From assembly GCF_000761485.1 (NCBI RefSeq), contig NZ_JPMX01000001.1, forward strand, positions 1 to 64,000: a stretch of 64,000 nt of DNA. Reading direction: 5' to 3'. This document shows positions 24,852-32,475 of the stretch, piece by piece. Under the pieces are notes generated by a model. It worked only from the letters and a program-made list of their open reading frames with translations. It was not told where the DNA came from and made no database searches. Origin of the DNA: Modestobacter caceresii (GTDB lineage Bacteria > Actinomycetota > Actinomycetes > Mycobacteriales > Geodermatophilaceae). The position numbers and the translations under genes were made by a program. Each line of letters begins with the position of its first letter. Position 1 is the stretch's first letter.

Positions 24852-26276
24852 ATGGCCATCGCCACCATCAACCCCACCACCGGCGAGACGCTGAAGACCT
24901 ACGAGCCGCTCTCCGACGAGGCGCTGGAGGACAAGATCGGTCGCGCGGCCGCGGCGTACCGCAGCTACCGGCGCACCCCGGTCGAGGACCGGGTGCGCTG
25001 GCTGCGGGCGGCGGCCGACGTGCTGGACGCCGACACCGACGCGGTCGCCGAGCTGATGACCACCGAGATGGGCAAGACGCTGTCCTCGGCGAAGGCCGAG
25101 GTGGGCAAGTGCGCCAAGGCGCTGCGGTACTACGCCGAGCACGGGCCGGCGATGCTCGAGCCCCAGCGGCTGGACGCCGACGCCGTGGGTGCCCAGCAGG
25201 CCTACGTCACCCACCAGCCACTGGGCGTGGTGCTGGCGGTCATGCCCTGGAACTTCCCGCTCTGGCAGGCGATGCGGTTCGCCGCCCCGGCGCTGATGGC
25301 CGGCAACGTCGGCCTGCTCAAGCACGCCAGCAACGTGCCGCAGACCGCGCTGTACCTGGAGGAGCTCTTCCGCAAGGCGGGGTTCCCCGACGACGTCTTC
25401 CAGACCCTGCTGATCGGGTCCTCGACGATCGAGCGGGTCATCCGGGACGACCGGGTGGTCGCCGCGACGCTCACCGGGAGCGCGCCGGCCGGCCAGTCGG
25501 TCGCCTCGATCGCCGGGGACGCGCTCAAGCCCACGGTGCTGGAGCTGGGTGGCTCCGACCCGTTCATCGTGATGCCCTCGGCGGACCTGGACGCCGCGGC
25601 CGGGGTCGCGGTCACCTCCCGCAACCAGAACAACGGGCAGAGCTGCATCTCGGCGAAGCGGTTCTTCGTGCACCGCGACGTCGCCGAGGAGTTCACCCGG
25701 CTGTTCGCCGAGAAGATCGGCGCGCTGGCCGTCGGCGACCCGATGGACGAGGGCACCGACGTCGGGCCGCTGGCCACCGAGTCCGGCCTGGCCGACGTCG
25801 AGGCCTACGTCGAGGACGCCCGGGCCAAGGGCGCCGCGGTGGTGGTCGGCGGGCAGCGGGTGGACCGGCCGGGCTGGTTCTACGAGCCCACCCTGCTCAG
25901 CGGCATCACCCCGGAGATGGACCTCTACGCCGAGGAGGTCTTCGGGCCGGTCGCGGCGCTGTGGACCGTCGACTCCCTCGACGAGGCGATCGAGATCGCC
26001 AACAGCCACCCCTACGGGCTCGGCTCGAACCTGTGGAGCGAGGACGACGACGAGCGGGCGCAGTTCGTCCGGGACATCGAGTCGGGGATGGCCTTCGTCA
26101 ACGGGATGACCACCAGCTACCCGGAGCTGCCCTTCGGCGGGGTGAAGCAGAGCGGTTACGGCCGGGAGCTCACCGCGCTGGGCATGCGCGAGTTCATGAA
26201 CGCCAAGACCGTCTGGGTCGGTGCGCCGAGCAGCGAGCAGCGCGCCGGCGACAGCGCGGGCTCGGCGAACGAGTGA
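24852..26276 (+). CDS. Succinic-semialdehyde-dehydrogenase-type aldehyde dehydrogenase
   Basis: A 474-residue ALDH. Residues of the fold include VMPWNFPLWQAMRFAAPALMAGN, the catalytic Glu in LELGGSDPFIV and the nucleophile Cys in NQNNGQSCISAKRFFV; the C-terminus has FGGVKQSGYGRELTALGMREF. The HASNVPQ segment after GLLK and the overall sequence resemble GabD1/Sad-type enzymes that oxidise succinic semialdehyde to succinate with NADP. GGGAG precedes the ATG. No GABA transaminase is adjacent, so the in vivo aldehyde is uncertain. Confidence 0.85.
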   Translation: MAIATINPTTGETLKTYEPLSDEALEDKIGRAAAAYRSYRRTPVEDRVRWLRAAADVLDADTDAVAELMTTEMGKTLSSAKAEVGKCAKALRYYAEHGPAMLEPQRLDADAVGAQQAYVTHQPLGVVLAVMPWNFPLWQAMRFAAPALMAGNVGLLKHASNVPQTALYLEELFRKAGFPDDVFQTLLIGSSTIERVIRDDRVVAATLTGSAPAGQSVASIAGDALKPTVLELGGSDPFIVMPSADLDAAAGVAVTSRNQNNGQSCISAKRFFVHRDVAEEFTRLFAEKIGALAVGDPMDEGTDVGPLATESGLADVEAYVEDARAKGAAVVVGGQRVDRPGWFYEPTLLSGITPEMDLYAEEVFGPVAALWTVDSLDEAIEIANSHPYGLGSNLWSEDDDERAQFVRDIESGMAFVNGMTTSYPELPFGGVKQSGYGRELTALGMREFMNAKTVWVGAPSSEQRAGDSAGSANE

Positions 26277-26285
26277 CCCGGGGGA

Positions 26286-26313
26286 GGGGCAGGGCCGGTC
26301 GAGTCCCTGCCCC
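26286..26313 (+). terminator. Hairpin between convergent genes
   Basis: ggggcaggg (26286-26294) pairs with ccctgcccc (26305-26313), 10-nt loop, 9 nt after the aldehyde dehydrogenase stop and 6 nt before the stop of the convergent ferredoxin-like gene. It can serve both directions. Confidence 0.6.
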
Positions 26314-26319
26314 GCCCCA

Positions 26320-26721
26320 TCAGGCCGGCCGCAGTGGCGGGCCGACGCCGGCCACCGCGGCCCGCAGGCACTCGGGCAGGTCGGTGGCCGTGCCCGCGAC
26401 CCCGGGCCCACCTGCGTTGACCCAGGCGACCAGGCCGGCGGTCCGCTCGGGGGTCTGCACCTCCGACACCCAGAGCGCCGGGCCCGGCCGGCCGGTCCCC
26501 GGAGAGCGGTGGGCCAGCCCGGCCAGGGCCGCGCGGTCGCAGCGGCCCAGGCAGTCCGCGGTCACCAGTACCGCGCCGGTGGTGTGCCGCACGGCCTCGG
26601 CCAGCTGGTCGACGCCGTCGGCCGTACCGGCGAGCCGGCGCAGCGCCGCGCACCGGTGGCCGACGCACAGCGCCACCAGCGGCCCGCCCGCGTCCCCGCC
26701 CGGCACCGGGCGGCGGCTCAC
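26320..26721 (-). CDS. Thioredoxin-like [2Fe-2S] ferredoxin-type small protein
   Basis: A 133-residue protein whose core, [18 protein letters not shown] then [17 protein letters not shown], has paired cysteines spaced as in thioredoxin-fold [2Fe-2S] ferredoxins. The C-terminal part contains [33 protein letters not shown]. The GTG start overlaps the L32 stop, making it the last gene of the MRF-L31-L32 operon. A protein of this type is, from memory, a recurrent companion of zinc-free ribosomal protein clusters in actinobacteria. Role unknown: Cys-metal chemistry during zinc limitation is a guess. Confidence 0.7.
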   Translation of the reverse strand: MSRRPVPGGDAGGPLVALCVGHRCAALRRLAGTADGVDQLAEAVRHTTGAVLVTADCLGRCDRAALAGLAHRSPGTGRPGPALWVSEVQTPERTAGLVAWVNAGGPGVAGTATDLPECLRAAVAGVGPPLRPA

Positions 26722-26879
26722 GGCAGCAGGCCCCGCTCGGCGGCCGTGCGCAGCTTCTGCGGCACCAGCCGGGCGACGCCGTCCACGGTGACCGGCACCA
26801 GCGGGACCGGGGTCGCCTTCCACTGCGACCGGCGGGACCGGGTGTTGGACCGAGACGTCCTCCGCTTCGGGACGGCCAT
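26718..26879 (-). CDS. rpmF: Ribosomal protein L32, zinc-free paralogue
   Basis: A 53-residue protein starting [21 protein letters not shown], the classic L32 N-terminus, but with no cysteine at all; zinc-binding L32 carries a Cys4 ribbon. It is therefore a C-minus form that can replace the zinc-containing subunit in the 50S when zinc is scarce. It sits 3 nt after L31 and its stop overlaps the start of the ferredoxin-like gene, so it belongs to the MRF operon. Confidence 0.9.
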   Translation of the reverse strand: MAVPKRRTSRSNTRSRRSQWKATPVPLVPVTVDGVARLVPQKLRTAAERGLLP

Positions 26880-26882
26880 CGG

Positions 26883-27149
26883 TCAGCCTCGCTTCCGTGC
26901 CGGCCGGGCGATGGCGCCGTACCGCTGGTTGAACCGCTCGACCCGGCCGGCGGTGTCCAGCACCCGCTGGTTGCCGGTCCAGAACGGGTGCGAGGCCGCG
27001 CTGATCTCGACGTTGACCACCGGCAGCGTCTCGCCGTCCAGGTCGATGGTCGCCTCGGTGCGGATCGTGGAGCGGGTGCGGTAGGTCGCGCCGCTGGAGG
27101 TGTCGCGGAACACCACGGTGCGGTACTCGGGGTGGATGCCGGCTCTCAT
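26883..27149 (-). CDS. rpmE2: Ribosomal protein L31 type B (zinc-free)
   Basis: An 88-residue type B L31: [29 protein letters not shown], then [31 protein letters not shown]. The Cys residues of type A L31 are missing. Its ATG overlaps the MRF stop by 4 nt (ATGA), with AGAGGA 9 nt upstream. It is expected to replace zinc-binding L31 during zinc starvation, freeing Zn(II). Confidence 0.95.
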   Translation of the reverse strand: MRAGIHPEYRTVVFRDTSSGATYRTRSTIRTEATIDLDGETLPVVNVEISAASHPFWTGNQRVLDTAGRVERFNQRYGAIARPARKRG

Positions 27150-28438
27150 CGGGAGTGGTCCTCTCGGTCGGTGGTGCTGGTGTGCAGGTCTGGTTCGTCC
27201 GCAGGGCCGGATGCCTCGCAGGGGTCGGCGTGCCAGGTGCCGAACGGATCGGGCAGGGCGCCCCAGGTGTCCTCGCCGGCGGCCAGTTCGTCGTCGATCA
27301 GCAGGGCGGCTGACAGCGCCGCGGTGATCAGCGCGGCCGGCTGCCGGTGGGTGAGCACGACGATCTCGACGTCGCGGTCGCCGTGGAGGGCGTCCCAGCG
27401 CAGCGCGGCGGCGGCGCTGCGCTCCGGGTCGACCTGGCTCCACAGCTCGGCGTCGGCGCCCAGGGTGGCCAGCCACGGACCGGCGTCACCGATCCGCAGG
27501 CCGCCACCGGCGGACTCCAACCAGATCGCCCGGTCGGGCTGGCTGGCCAGCCACAGCCGGCCGCGGCTGCAGACCACGCCGGTCAGCAGCACGTCGATCG
27601 CGTCGTGCAGTCGCTCGGGGGAGAAGGGCCGGGTGGCGGAGAAGCGCACCAGCTCCACGTCGGCGACGGCGTCCAGCGGGGGCTGGCCGGCGAGCAGGGC
27701 GTCGTGCGGGGTGGGCATCCGGCCGCGCTTGGCGGTCGCCGGCAGGGCGGTCAGCAGCTCGTCGGGGTGGGCGCGGCCCAGCTGGGCCCGCGGTCCGCCG
27801 GGCACCAGCCGGTCGAGCACGGCGGTGAGCCGGACCGCAGCCCAGCCGTCGTCCGGCTCACCGGCGAGCAGCACCGCGTCGGCGGCGGTGACCTGGCCGA
27901 CGGCGACCTGGGCCAGCGTCCGCTCGTCGTCGACGGTCGCTGCGAGGCCGTGGTCGTCCATCGTCTCCTCGCCGGTGGCGGCGTCGAGCCAGCGGGCGGC
28001 GTCGACGGCCACGAGCACGCCGGCCACCTCCACCCAGTCGCCGGCGGTCTCCGCCGCCTGGTCGTCCGCGGTGTCCTCGTCCAGGACGACCTCCTCGAAC
28101 GCCCAGCAGAGGTGCTCGGGCTCGAGCGCGGGGTCCAGCTGCAGCACGATCCGGCTGACGTCGTCCCGGCGGGCCAGGGTGCGCAGCAGGGGCAGCAGGT
28201 CGAGCCGGAGCGTGCAGGACAGGCAGCCGTGGGCGAGCTCGATCGCGGCGGTGGACTCGACGACCCCGGTGGCCCGCTGCTCGCGCAGGGTGCGGACGAC
28301 GACGCCCTGCCCGAGGCCCCGGACGTCGTGGTGCACCACGACGGTGCCCGGCCGGTCCAGCAGGGGGGTGGCGGCCTGCGCGGTCAGGGCCCGGTCCAGG
28401 CCGGTGACGAGCACCAGTGGGGTGCGGCGGGAGGTCAT
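27146..28438 (-). CDS. mrf: COG0523-family protein resembling the ribosome-hibernation-factor-recruiting protein MRF
   Basis: A 430-residue CobW/COG0523-like protein. The N-terminal Walker A position is degenerate: [20 protein letters not shown] lacks the GxxxxGK[ST] lysine. The usual CxCC metal motif is [16 protein letters not shown] (Cys72, Cys75). The C-terminal CobW_C domain is present ([30 protein letters not shown]). Mycobacterial Mrf, encoded beside C-minus ribosomal genes, recruits the hibernation factor to zinc-free ribosomes and shares these traits. The ATG lies 6 nt after a -10-like TAGAGT (28450-28445), suggesting a leaderless mRNA. First gene of the mrf-L31-L32-ferredoxin operon, divergent from L28. 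Confidence 0.8.
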   Translation of the reverse strand: MTSRRTPLVLVTGLDRALTAQAATPLLDRPGTVVVHHDVRGLGQGVVVRTLREQRATGVVESTAAIELAHGCLSCTLRLDLLPLLRTLARRDDVSRIVLQLDPALEPEHLCWAFEEVVLDEDTADDQAAETAGDWVEVAGVLVAVDAARWLDAATGEETMDDHGLAATVDDERTLAQVAVGQVTAADAVLLAGEPDDGWAAVRLTAVLDRLVPGGPRAQLGRAHPDELLTALPATAKRGRMPTPHDALLAGQPPLDAVADVELVRFSATRPFSPERLHDAIDVLLTGVVCSRGRLWLASQPDRAIWLESAGGGLRIGDAGPWLATLGADAELWSQVDPERSAAAALRWDALHGDRDVEIVVLTHRQPAALITAALSAALLIDDELAAGEDTWGALPDPFGTWHADPCEASGPADEPDLHTSTTDREDHSR

Positions 28439-28458
28439 GCCGCCACTCTAACTGCAAA

Positions 28459-28473
28459 CGAGAACCGTGTTCA
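28459..28473. promoter_or_regulatory. Zur box in the divergent C-minus ribosomal promoter
   Basis: CGAGAACCGTGTTCA matches the 7-1-7 actinobacterial Zur pattern TGANAA(T/C)N(A/G)TTNTCA with few mismatches and resembles the three other boxes in this window. It is flanked by two -10-like TAGAGT elements, 28445-28450 reading left and 28476-28481 reading right, so one bound repressor would silence both operons. Confidence 0.7.
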
Positions 28474-28522
28474 TCTAGAGTCCGTCCTGCTCCCGCCCAC
28501 CGACTCCTGGAGGCGCACCACC

Positions 28523-28792
28523 ATGGCCACCTACTGCGAGGTGACCGGACGCACGCCGAGCTTCGGCAGGTCCGTGAGCCACTCGCACCGCCGCACCAAC
28601 CGCCGCTTCGACCCGAACCTGCAGTCCAAGCGCTTCTTCCTGGCCAGCGAGAACCGGTGGATCCGGCTCACCGTCTCGACGAAGGGCATCAAGACCGTCG
28701 ACGTCCAGGGCATCGAGGCCGTCGTGGCCCGGATCCGGGCCACCGACCCCGAGGCGCGCCGTCGGCTCGGTGCCGGGCGGAGGAACGGCTGA
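28523..28792 (+). CDS. rpmB: Ribosomal protein L28, zinc-free paralogue
   Basis: An 89-residue L28: [40 protein letters not shown]. Zinc-binding L28 has CxxC near the N-terminus; here it reads CEVT, so only one Cys remains and the site is lost. CTGGAGG precedes the ATG by about 9 nt. First gene of the rightward C-minus operon; its stop overlaps the L33 start (TGATG). Confidence 0.95.
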   Translation: MATYCEVTGRTPSFGRSVSHSHRRTNRRFDPNLQSKRFFLASENRWIRLTVSTKGIKTVDVQGIEAVVARIRATDPEARRRLGAGRRNG

Positions 28793-28959
28793 TGGCCCGC
28801 GGCAACGACGTCCGCCCGATCATCAAGCTCAAGTCGACCGCCGGTACCGGCTACACGTACGTCACCCGGAAGAACCGCCGCAACGACCCCGACCGGCTCG
28901 TGCTCAAGAAGTACGACCCGAGGATCCGCAGGCACGTCGACTTCCGCGAGGAGCGCTGA
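28792..28959 (+). CDS. rpmG: Ribosomal protein L33, zinc-free paralogue
   Basis: A 55-residue L33 ([43 protein letters not shown]) without any of the four zinc-ligand cysteines. It overlaps L28 by 1 nt and is followed 1 nt later by S14. Confidence 0.95.
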   Translation: MARGNDVRPIIKLKSTAGTGYTYVTRKNRRNDPDRLVLKKYDPRIRRHVDFREER

Positions 28960-28960
28960 G

Positions 28961-29263
28961 ATGGCCAAGAAGTCCATGATCGCCAAGGACCAGCAGCGCC
29001 GCGCGGTCGTCGCCCGGCACGCCGAGCGCCGGGCCCAGCTCAAGGAGACCGCCCGCACCGCCGCCACCTCGGATGAGCGAGCCGCGGCGCAGGCAGCGCT
29101 GCAGCGGCTCCCGCGGGACGCCAGCCCGACCCGGCTGTGCAACCGCGACGTCGCCGACGGCCGACCGCGCGGCCACCTGCGCAGGTTCGGCCTGTCCCGG
29201 ATCCGCTTCCGGGAGATGGCGCACGCCGGCGAGCTGCCGGGCATCCGGAAGAGCTCCTGGTGA
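28961..29263 (+). CDS. rpsN: Ribosomal protein S14, long zinc-free form
   Basis: A 100-residue S14 of the long C-minus type: [82 protein letters not shown]. The short zinc form of about 61 residues carries CxxC...CxxC; this one does not. Its TGA overlaps the S18 GTG. Confidence 0.95.
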   Translation: MAKKSMIAKDQQRRAVVARHAERRAQLKETARTAATSDERAAAQAALQRLPRDASPTRLCNRDVADGRPRGHLRRFGLSRIRFREMAHAGELPGIRKSSW

Positions 29264-29484
29264 GCCCGGCGCCCCGGGGCGACCGGCCCCGCAAGAAGCG
29301 CAAGCTGGACGGTCCGGTCGACTGGAAGGACGTCACCCAGCTGCGCACGTTCATCTCCGACCGCGGCAAGATCCGCGCCCGCCGGGTCACCGGCCTGACC
29401 CCGGAGCAGCACCGGCAGGTGGCGCGGGCGATCAAGAACGCCCGCGAGATGGCCCTGCTGCCGTACCCGTCGACGGGCCGCTGA
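29260..29484 (+). CDS. rpsR: Ribosomal protein S18, zinc-free paralogue
   Basis: A 74-residue S18 ([59 protein letters not shown]) lacking cysteines. The GTG start overlaps the S14 stop (GTGA). Fourth ribosomal gene of the rightward zinc-responsive operon. Confidence 0.95.
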   Translation: MSPAPRGDRPRKKRKLDGPVDWKDVTQLRTFISDRGKIRARRVTGLTPEQHRQVARAIKNAREMALLPYPSTGR

Positions 29485-29552
29485 CCGCCGTCCTGGGCGG
29501 CGGTGTGCCACGTCCGGCTCCGTCGAGGAGCCTCCCGACAAGAGGAGACCCC

Positions 29553-29687
29553 GTGTCCGACTGCTGTTCCCCGAGCGGCTGCAGCACCACCCCCGCCGCC
29601 GGTCAGGCCGCCGTGCCGGCCGCCGGCCAGATCGACCGGCGCAACCGCGCGGAGCGCCGACGCGACGCACGGGCAGCCGAGCGCTGA
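29553..29687 (+). CDS. 44-residue Cys-rich peptide at the end of the zinc-free ribosomal operon
   Basis: The predicted peptide begins SDCCSPSGCSTTPAAG, with three Cys in the first ten residues (CCx4C), then an Ala/Gly/Pro linker and a strongly basic helix IDRRNRAERRRDARAAER. AGAGGAG lies 6 nt before the GTG, better than most sites here, and the reading frame ends cleanly. It lies 68 nt after S18 on the same strand and before the shared terminator. I know no family for it. The Cys cluster could bind a metal and the basic tail could bind RNA; both are inference. Confidence 0.65.
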   Translation: MSDCCSPSGCSTTPAAGQAAVPAAGQIDRRNRAERRRDARAAER

Positions 29688-29792
29688 CCGCGCTCGACAG
29701 GACGTCCGTCTGGTCGGCCCGCCCACGGCTGCCCTCCGGCGCCCGCGCAGGCCGCGGCCATCGCCGGGTGCTGCTCGCCGTCCGCTGAGCTC

Positions 29793-29821
29793 CCGGCGGC
29801 GCCCGGACCGGGCGCCGCCGG
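29793..29821. terminator. Bidirectional terminator between the ribosomal and znu operons
   Basis: Perfect inverted repeat ccggcggcgcccgg-a-ccgggcgccgccgg, forming about a 12-bp stem with a 5-nt loop. It abuts the znuB stop and closes the rightward operon, which ended at 29687. The 105 nt before it hold nothing recognisable. Confidence 0.7.
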
Positions 29822-30700
29822 TCAGCGGGGGAGCGCGGCCTCGTCCGGCCTGCGCGCCGGGTGGACGGGCACGGGGACGGCGCCCGGCTCCGGCGGGGGG
29901 CTGCCTCGACGCAGCAGGCGGGCGATGCTGAGCACGGCGTAGGCGGCGACCGCCATCAGCACGATGGTCCCGCCCGAGGGGGTGTCGGCGTACCAGGAGA
30001 CCGCGGTGCCGCTGACCGACACGGTGACCCCGATCAGCGCCGCGATGACCAGGCTGCTCCGGAAGCTGCGGGCCACCAGCTGCGCGCAGCCGGCGGGCAG
30101 CACCATCAGCCCGCTGATCAGCAGCAGGCCGAGCACGCGCATCGACAGCGTCACGGTGACCGCGGTGACCACGGCCAGCAGCAGGTTCAGCTGCAGCACG
30201 GGCAGCCCGCTGGCCCGGGCGTGCTCCTCGTCCAGCGCGACGGTGAACAGCGACCGGCCCAACCCGATCGTCACCGCGAGCACGACCACGGCCATCCCGG
30301 CGAACAGCACCAGGTCGCCCCGCGTCGTCGTGGTGAGCGCACCGAACAGGTAGCTGTCCAGGGTGATCGGGGTGCCGGCCGGCGCCCGGGTGACGACGAC
30401 GACGCCACCGGCGAGCCCGCCGTAGAACATGATCGCCAGCGCGACGTCGGCGCTGGCCGACCGGCGGGCGCGCAGCACCTCCACCGCCACTGCGCCGGCC
30501 ACCGTGGCCAGCAGCGCGGTGAGCACCGGCGCGGACCTGGTGACCAGGCCGACCGCCACCCCCAGCAGCGCCACGTGGCCCAGGCCGTCGCCGATCAGCG
30601 ACAGCCGGCGCTGCACCAGGTAGACGCCCACGGTGGGCGCGGTGAGGCCGACGAGCACGGCGGCCGCGAGGGCCAGCCGCATGAACTCGTAGCTCAGCAC
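29822..30700 (-). CDS. znuB: Zinc ABC transporter permease ZnuB
   Basis: A 292-residue ABC-3 type permease with about eight hydrophobic segments: FMRLALAAAVLVGLTAPTVGVYLVQRRLSLIGDGLGHVALLGVAVG is the conserved N-terminal region, and RVLGLLLISGLMVLPAGCAQLVARSFRSSLVIAALIG the conserved coupling region. It forms the membrane channel of the ZnuABC importer. The GTG start lies within the end of znuC (7-nt overlap). The last 30 residues are Pro/Ala/Arg-rich. Confidence 0.93.
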   Translation of the reverse strand: MLSYEFMRLALAAAVLVGLTAPTVGVYLVQRRLSLIGDGLGHVALLGVAVGLVTRSAPVLTALLATVAGAVAVEVLRARRSASADVALAIMFYGGLAGGVVVVTRAPAGTPITLDSYLFGALTTTTRGDLVLFAGMAVVVLAVTIGLGRSLFTVALDEEHARASGLPVLQLNLLLAVVTAVTVTLSMRVLGLLLISGLMVLPAGCAQLVARSFRSSLVIAALIGVTVSVSGTAVSWYADTPSGGTIVLMAVAAYAVLSIARLLRRGSPPPEPGAVPVPVHPARRPDEAALPR

Positions 30701-31404
30701 GGGGCGCCCATGCCCGGCAGCGTCACCGTCCTGGTCACCACCTCGGCCAGCGGGCCCAGCTCGTGCACGACCACCACCACGGCCGCGCCGGTCTCCGCCA
30801 GACCCGCGAGCGTGGCAGCGAGCACCCGCTGGCTGGCCGCGTCCACGCCGGCCGTCGGCTCGTCCAGCAGCAGCAGCTCCGGGTCGCCGGCCAGCGCGCG
30901 GGCCAGCAGCGCGCGGCGCTGCTGACCGCCGGACAGCTCCGTGAGCAGCCGACGGTCGAACCCGGCCAGCCCGACACCCTCCAGCGCGCAGTCGACGGCG
31001 CACCGGTCGACCTCGCCGAACCGCTGCCAGGCCCGCAGCCGGCTCAGCCGGCCGGAGGAGACCAGCTCGCGCACGGTCACCGGGACGCCGCCGGCCACGG
31101 TGTGCCGCTGCGGCACGTAGCCGACCCGGTGCCAGTCGCGGAACCGCGCCCGCGGCACGTCGAACAGCCGTACCTCGCCGGCCTGCACGTCGCACAGGCC
31201 CAGCACCCCCCGGACCAGCGTCGACTTGCCGGCCCCGTTGGGCCCGCGGACCGCGACCACCTCCCCGGGGCGGACGGTCAGGTCGACGCCGGTCAGGACG
31301 GCGTCCCGGCCGTGACCGAAACCGCCGCCGCGCACCGTCAGCGCGCTGTCGCAGGCAGTCGAGGCCGCGGTGGGCGCCTGCCGGGGTCGGGTGCTCAGGA
31401 GCAC
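30694..31404 (-). CDS. znuC: Zinc ABC transporter ATPase ZnuC
   Basis: A 236-residue ABC ATPase. Walker A is GPNGAGKST, the Q-loop is VGYVPQRH, the signature is TELSGGQQRRALLARAL, and Walker B is LLLLDEPTAGVD. The GTG start overlaps the end of znuA by 10 nt; the order A-C-B is typical for actinobacteria. Regulated from the Zur box upstream of znuA. Confidence 0.93.
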   Translation of the reverse strand: MLLSTRPRQAPTAASTACDSALTVRGGGFGHGRDAVLTGVDLTVRPGEVVAVRGPNGAGKSTLVRGVLGLCDVQAGEVRLFDVPRARFRDWHRVGYVPQRHTVAGGVPVTVRELVSSGRLSRLRAWQRFGEVDRCAVDCALEGVGLAGFDRRLLTELSGGQQRRALLARALAGDPELLLLDEPTAGVDAASQRVLAATLAGLAETGAAVVVVVHELGPLAEVVTRTVTLPGMGAPC

Positions 31405-32408
31405 TGCTGACCCGCCTGCAGGCCGGCCAGGTTGGCCCGCATGAGCTCCAGGTAGTCCCCGCCCGCCGACTGGTCGGTGAGCCCTTCGATCGGGTCCAGC
31501 TGCCGGGTCTCCGCGCCGGTCTCCCGCGCCACGGTCTCGGCGACGGCGGGGCTGACCAGGGTCTCGAAGTAGATGGTGCGCACGTCGTGCTCGCGGACGA
31601 ACCCGGTCGCCTCGGTCAGCGCCTCGGTGGCCGGCTCCTCGTCCGGCGCCAGCCCGCTGATGCCGAACTGCTCGAGGTCGTAGGCGTCGGCGAGGTAGCC
31701 GAAGGCGGTGTGGCTGGTGACCAGCTCCCGGCTGGCGCAGTCGGCCAGGCCGGCCCGGAACTCCCCGTCCAGCTCCTCCAGCTCGCCACGCAGGACCGCG
31801 GCGTTGGCGGCGTACTGCTCGGCGTTGGCCTCGTCCACGGTGGCCAGGTGCTCGGCCAGCGCCTCGCCGACGGCGGCCATCCGCATCGGGTCGTGCCAGA
31901 AGTGCGGGTCGGTCACCTCCTCGTCGGCGTGCTCCTCGTCGCCGTGTTCCTCCCCGCCGTGTTCCTTCTCGGCGTCCTCTTCGTCCTCGGCGTGCCCGTG
32001 GTCGTGGGCCTCGAAGGTGAGCGACAGGTCGGCCGGCTCGCCGGCGTCGAAGGCATGCTCGGCGGCCTGCTGCTCGACGGCGGCGTCCACGGCGGGCTGC
32101 AGGGTCGGCAGGAAGACGACCACGTCGGCCTCGGCCGTGGCGGCGACGTCGCGCGGGGTGAGCTCGTACTCGTGCGGCTCGGCGCCGTCCGGGGTGAGGG
32201 AGGTGACGTCGGCCAGGTCCCCGGCCACCTGCTCGCTCAGCCAGGCGAGCGGGTAGAAGGCCGCCACCACCGCCAGCTGGTCGCCGTCGGCACCGGCTGC
32301 ACCGGCGTCGGCCGTGCCGGAGCAGCCGGCCAGCGCGACCGCCCCGGCGCAGGCGAGGGAGAGGGCGGGCAACGGGCGGGCGGGGCGTCGACGGGACGGG
32401 AGTTGCAT
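31395..32408 (-). CDS. znuA: Zinc ABC transporter substrate-binding lipoprotein ZnuA
   Basis: A 337-residue cluster A-I metal-binding protein. The N-terminus is a lipoprotein signal with lipobox LAGC. Metal ligands include His in DGAEPHEYELTPRD, the DPHFWHDP segment and the distal TSHTAFGYLADAY; a His/Glu/Asp-rich loop (HDHGHAEDEE to GDEEHADEE) typical of zinc ZnuA lies between. It captures Zn(II) outside the membrane and passes it to ZnuB. The ATG at 32408 is preferred: it puts the lipobox at the usual distance and lies 20 nt below a Zur box. There is no good Shine-Dalgarno. Confidence 0.93.
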   Translation of the reverse strand: MQLPSRRRPARPLPALSLACAGAVALAGCSGTADAGAAGADGDQLAVVAAFYPLAWLSEQVAGDLADVTSLTPDGAEPHEYELTPRDVAATAEADVVVFLPTLQPAVDAAVEQQAAEHAFDAGEPADLSLTFEAHDHGHAEDEEDAEKEHGGEEHGDEEHADEEVTDPHFWHDPMRMAAVGEALAEHLATVDEANAEQYAANAAVLRGELEELDGEFRAGLADCASRELVTSHTAFGYLADAYDLEQFGISGLAPDEEPATEALTEATGFVREHDVRTIYFETLVSPAVAETVARETGAETRQLDPIEGLTDQSAGGDYLELMRANLAGLQAGQQCS

Positions 32409-32428
32409 GGTCCCGATGGTCCAGCTAA

Positions 32429-32443
32429 TGAGAATCGTTGTCA
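32429..32443. promoter_or_regulatory. Zur box upstream of znuA
   Basis: TGAGAATCGTTGTCA, very close to an ideal 7-1-7 Zur site. On the minus strand it overlaps a perfect -35 hexamer TTGACA (32445-32440); a weak -10, GACCAT, follows 18 nt later and ends 7 nt before the znuA ATG. Confidence 0.8.
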
Positions 32444-32475
32444 AACCTGCGGCGACCTGTGAGGCGGCAGCGTGC

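Noticed and set aside
28523-29484. Housekeeping ribosomal protein operon
   Set aside because: Missing zinc-ligand Cys, the Zur box, the MRF-like gene and the divergent L31/L32 operon all mark these as zinc-starvation paralogues.
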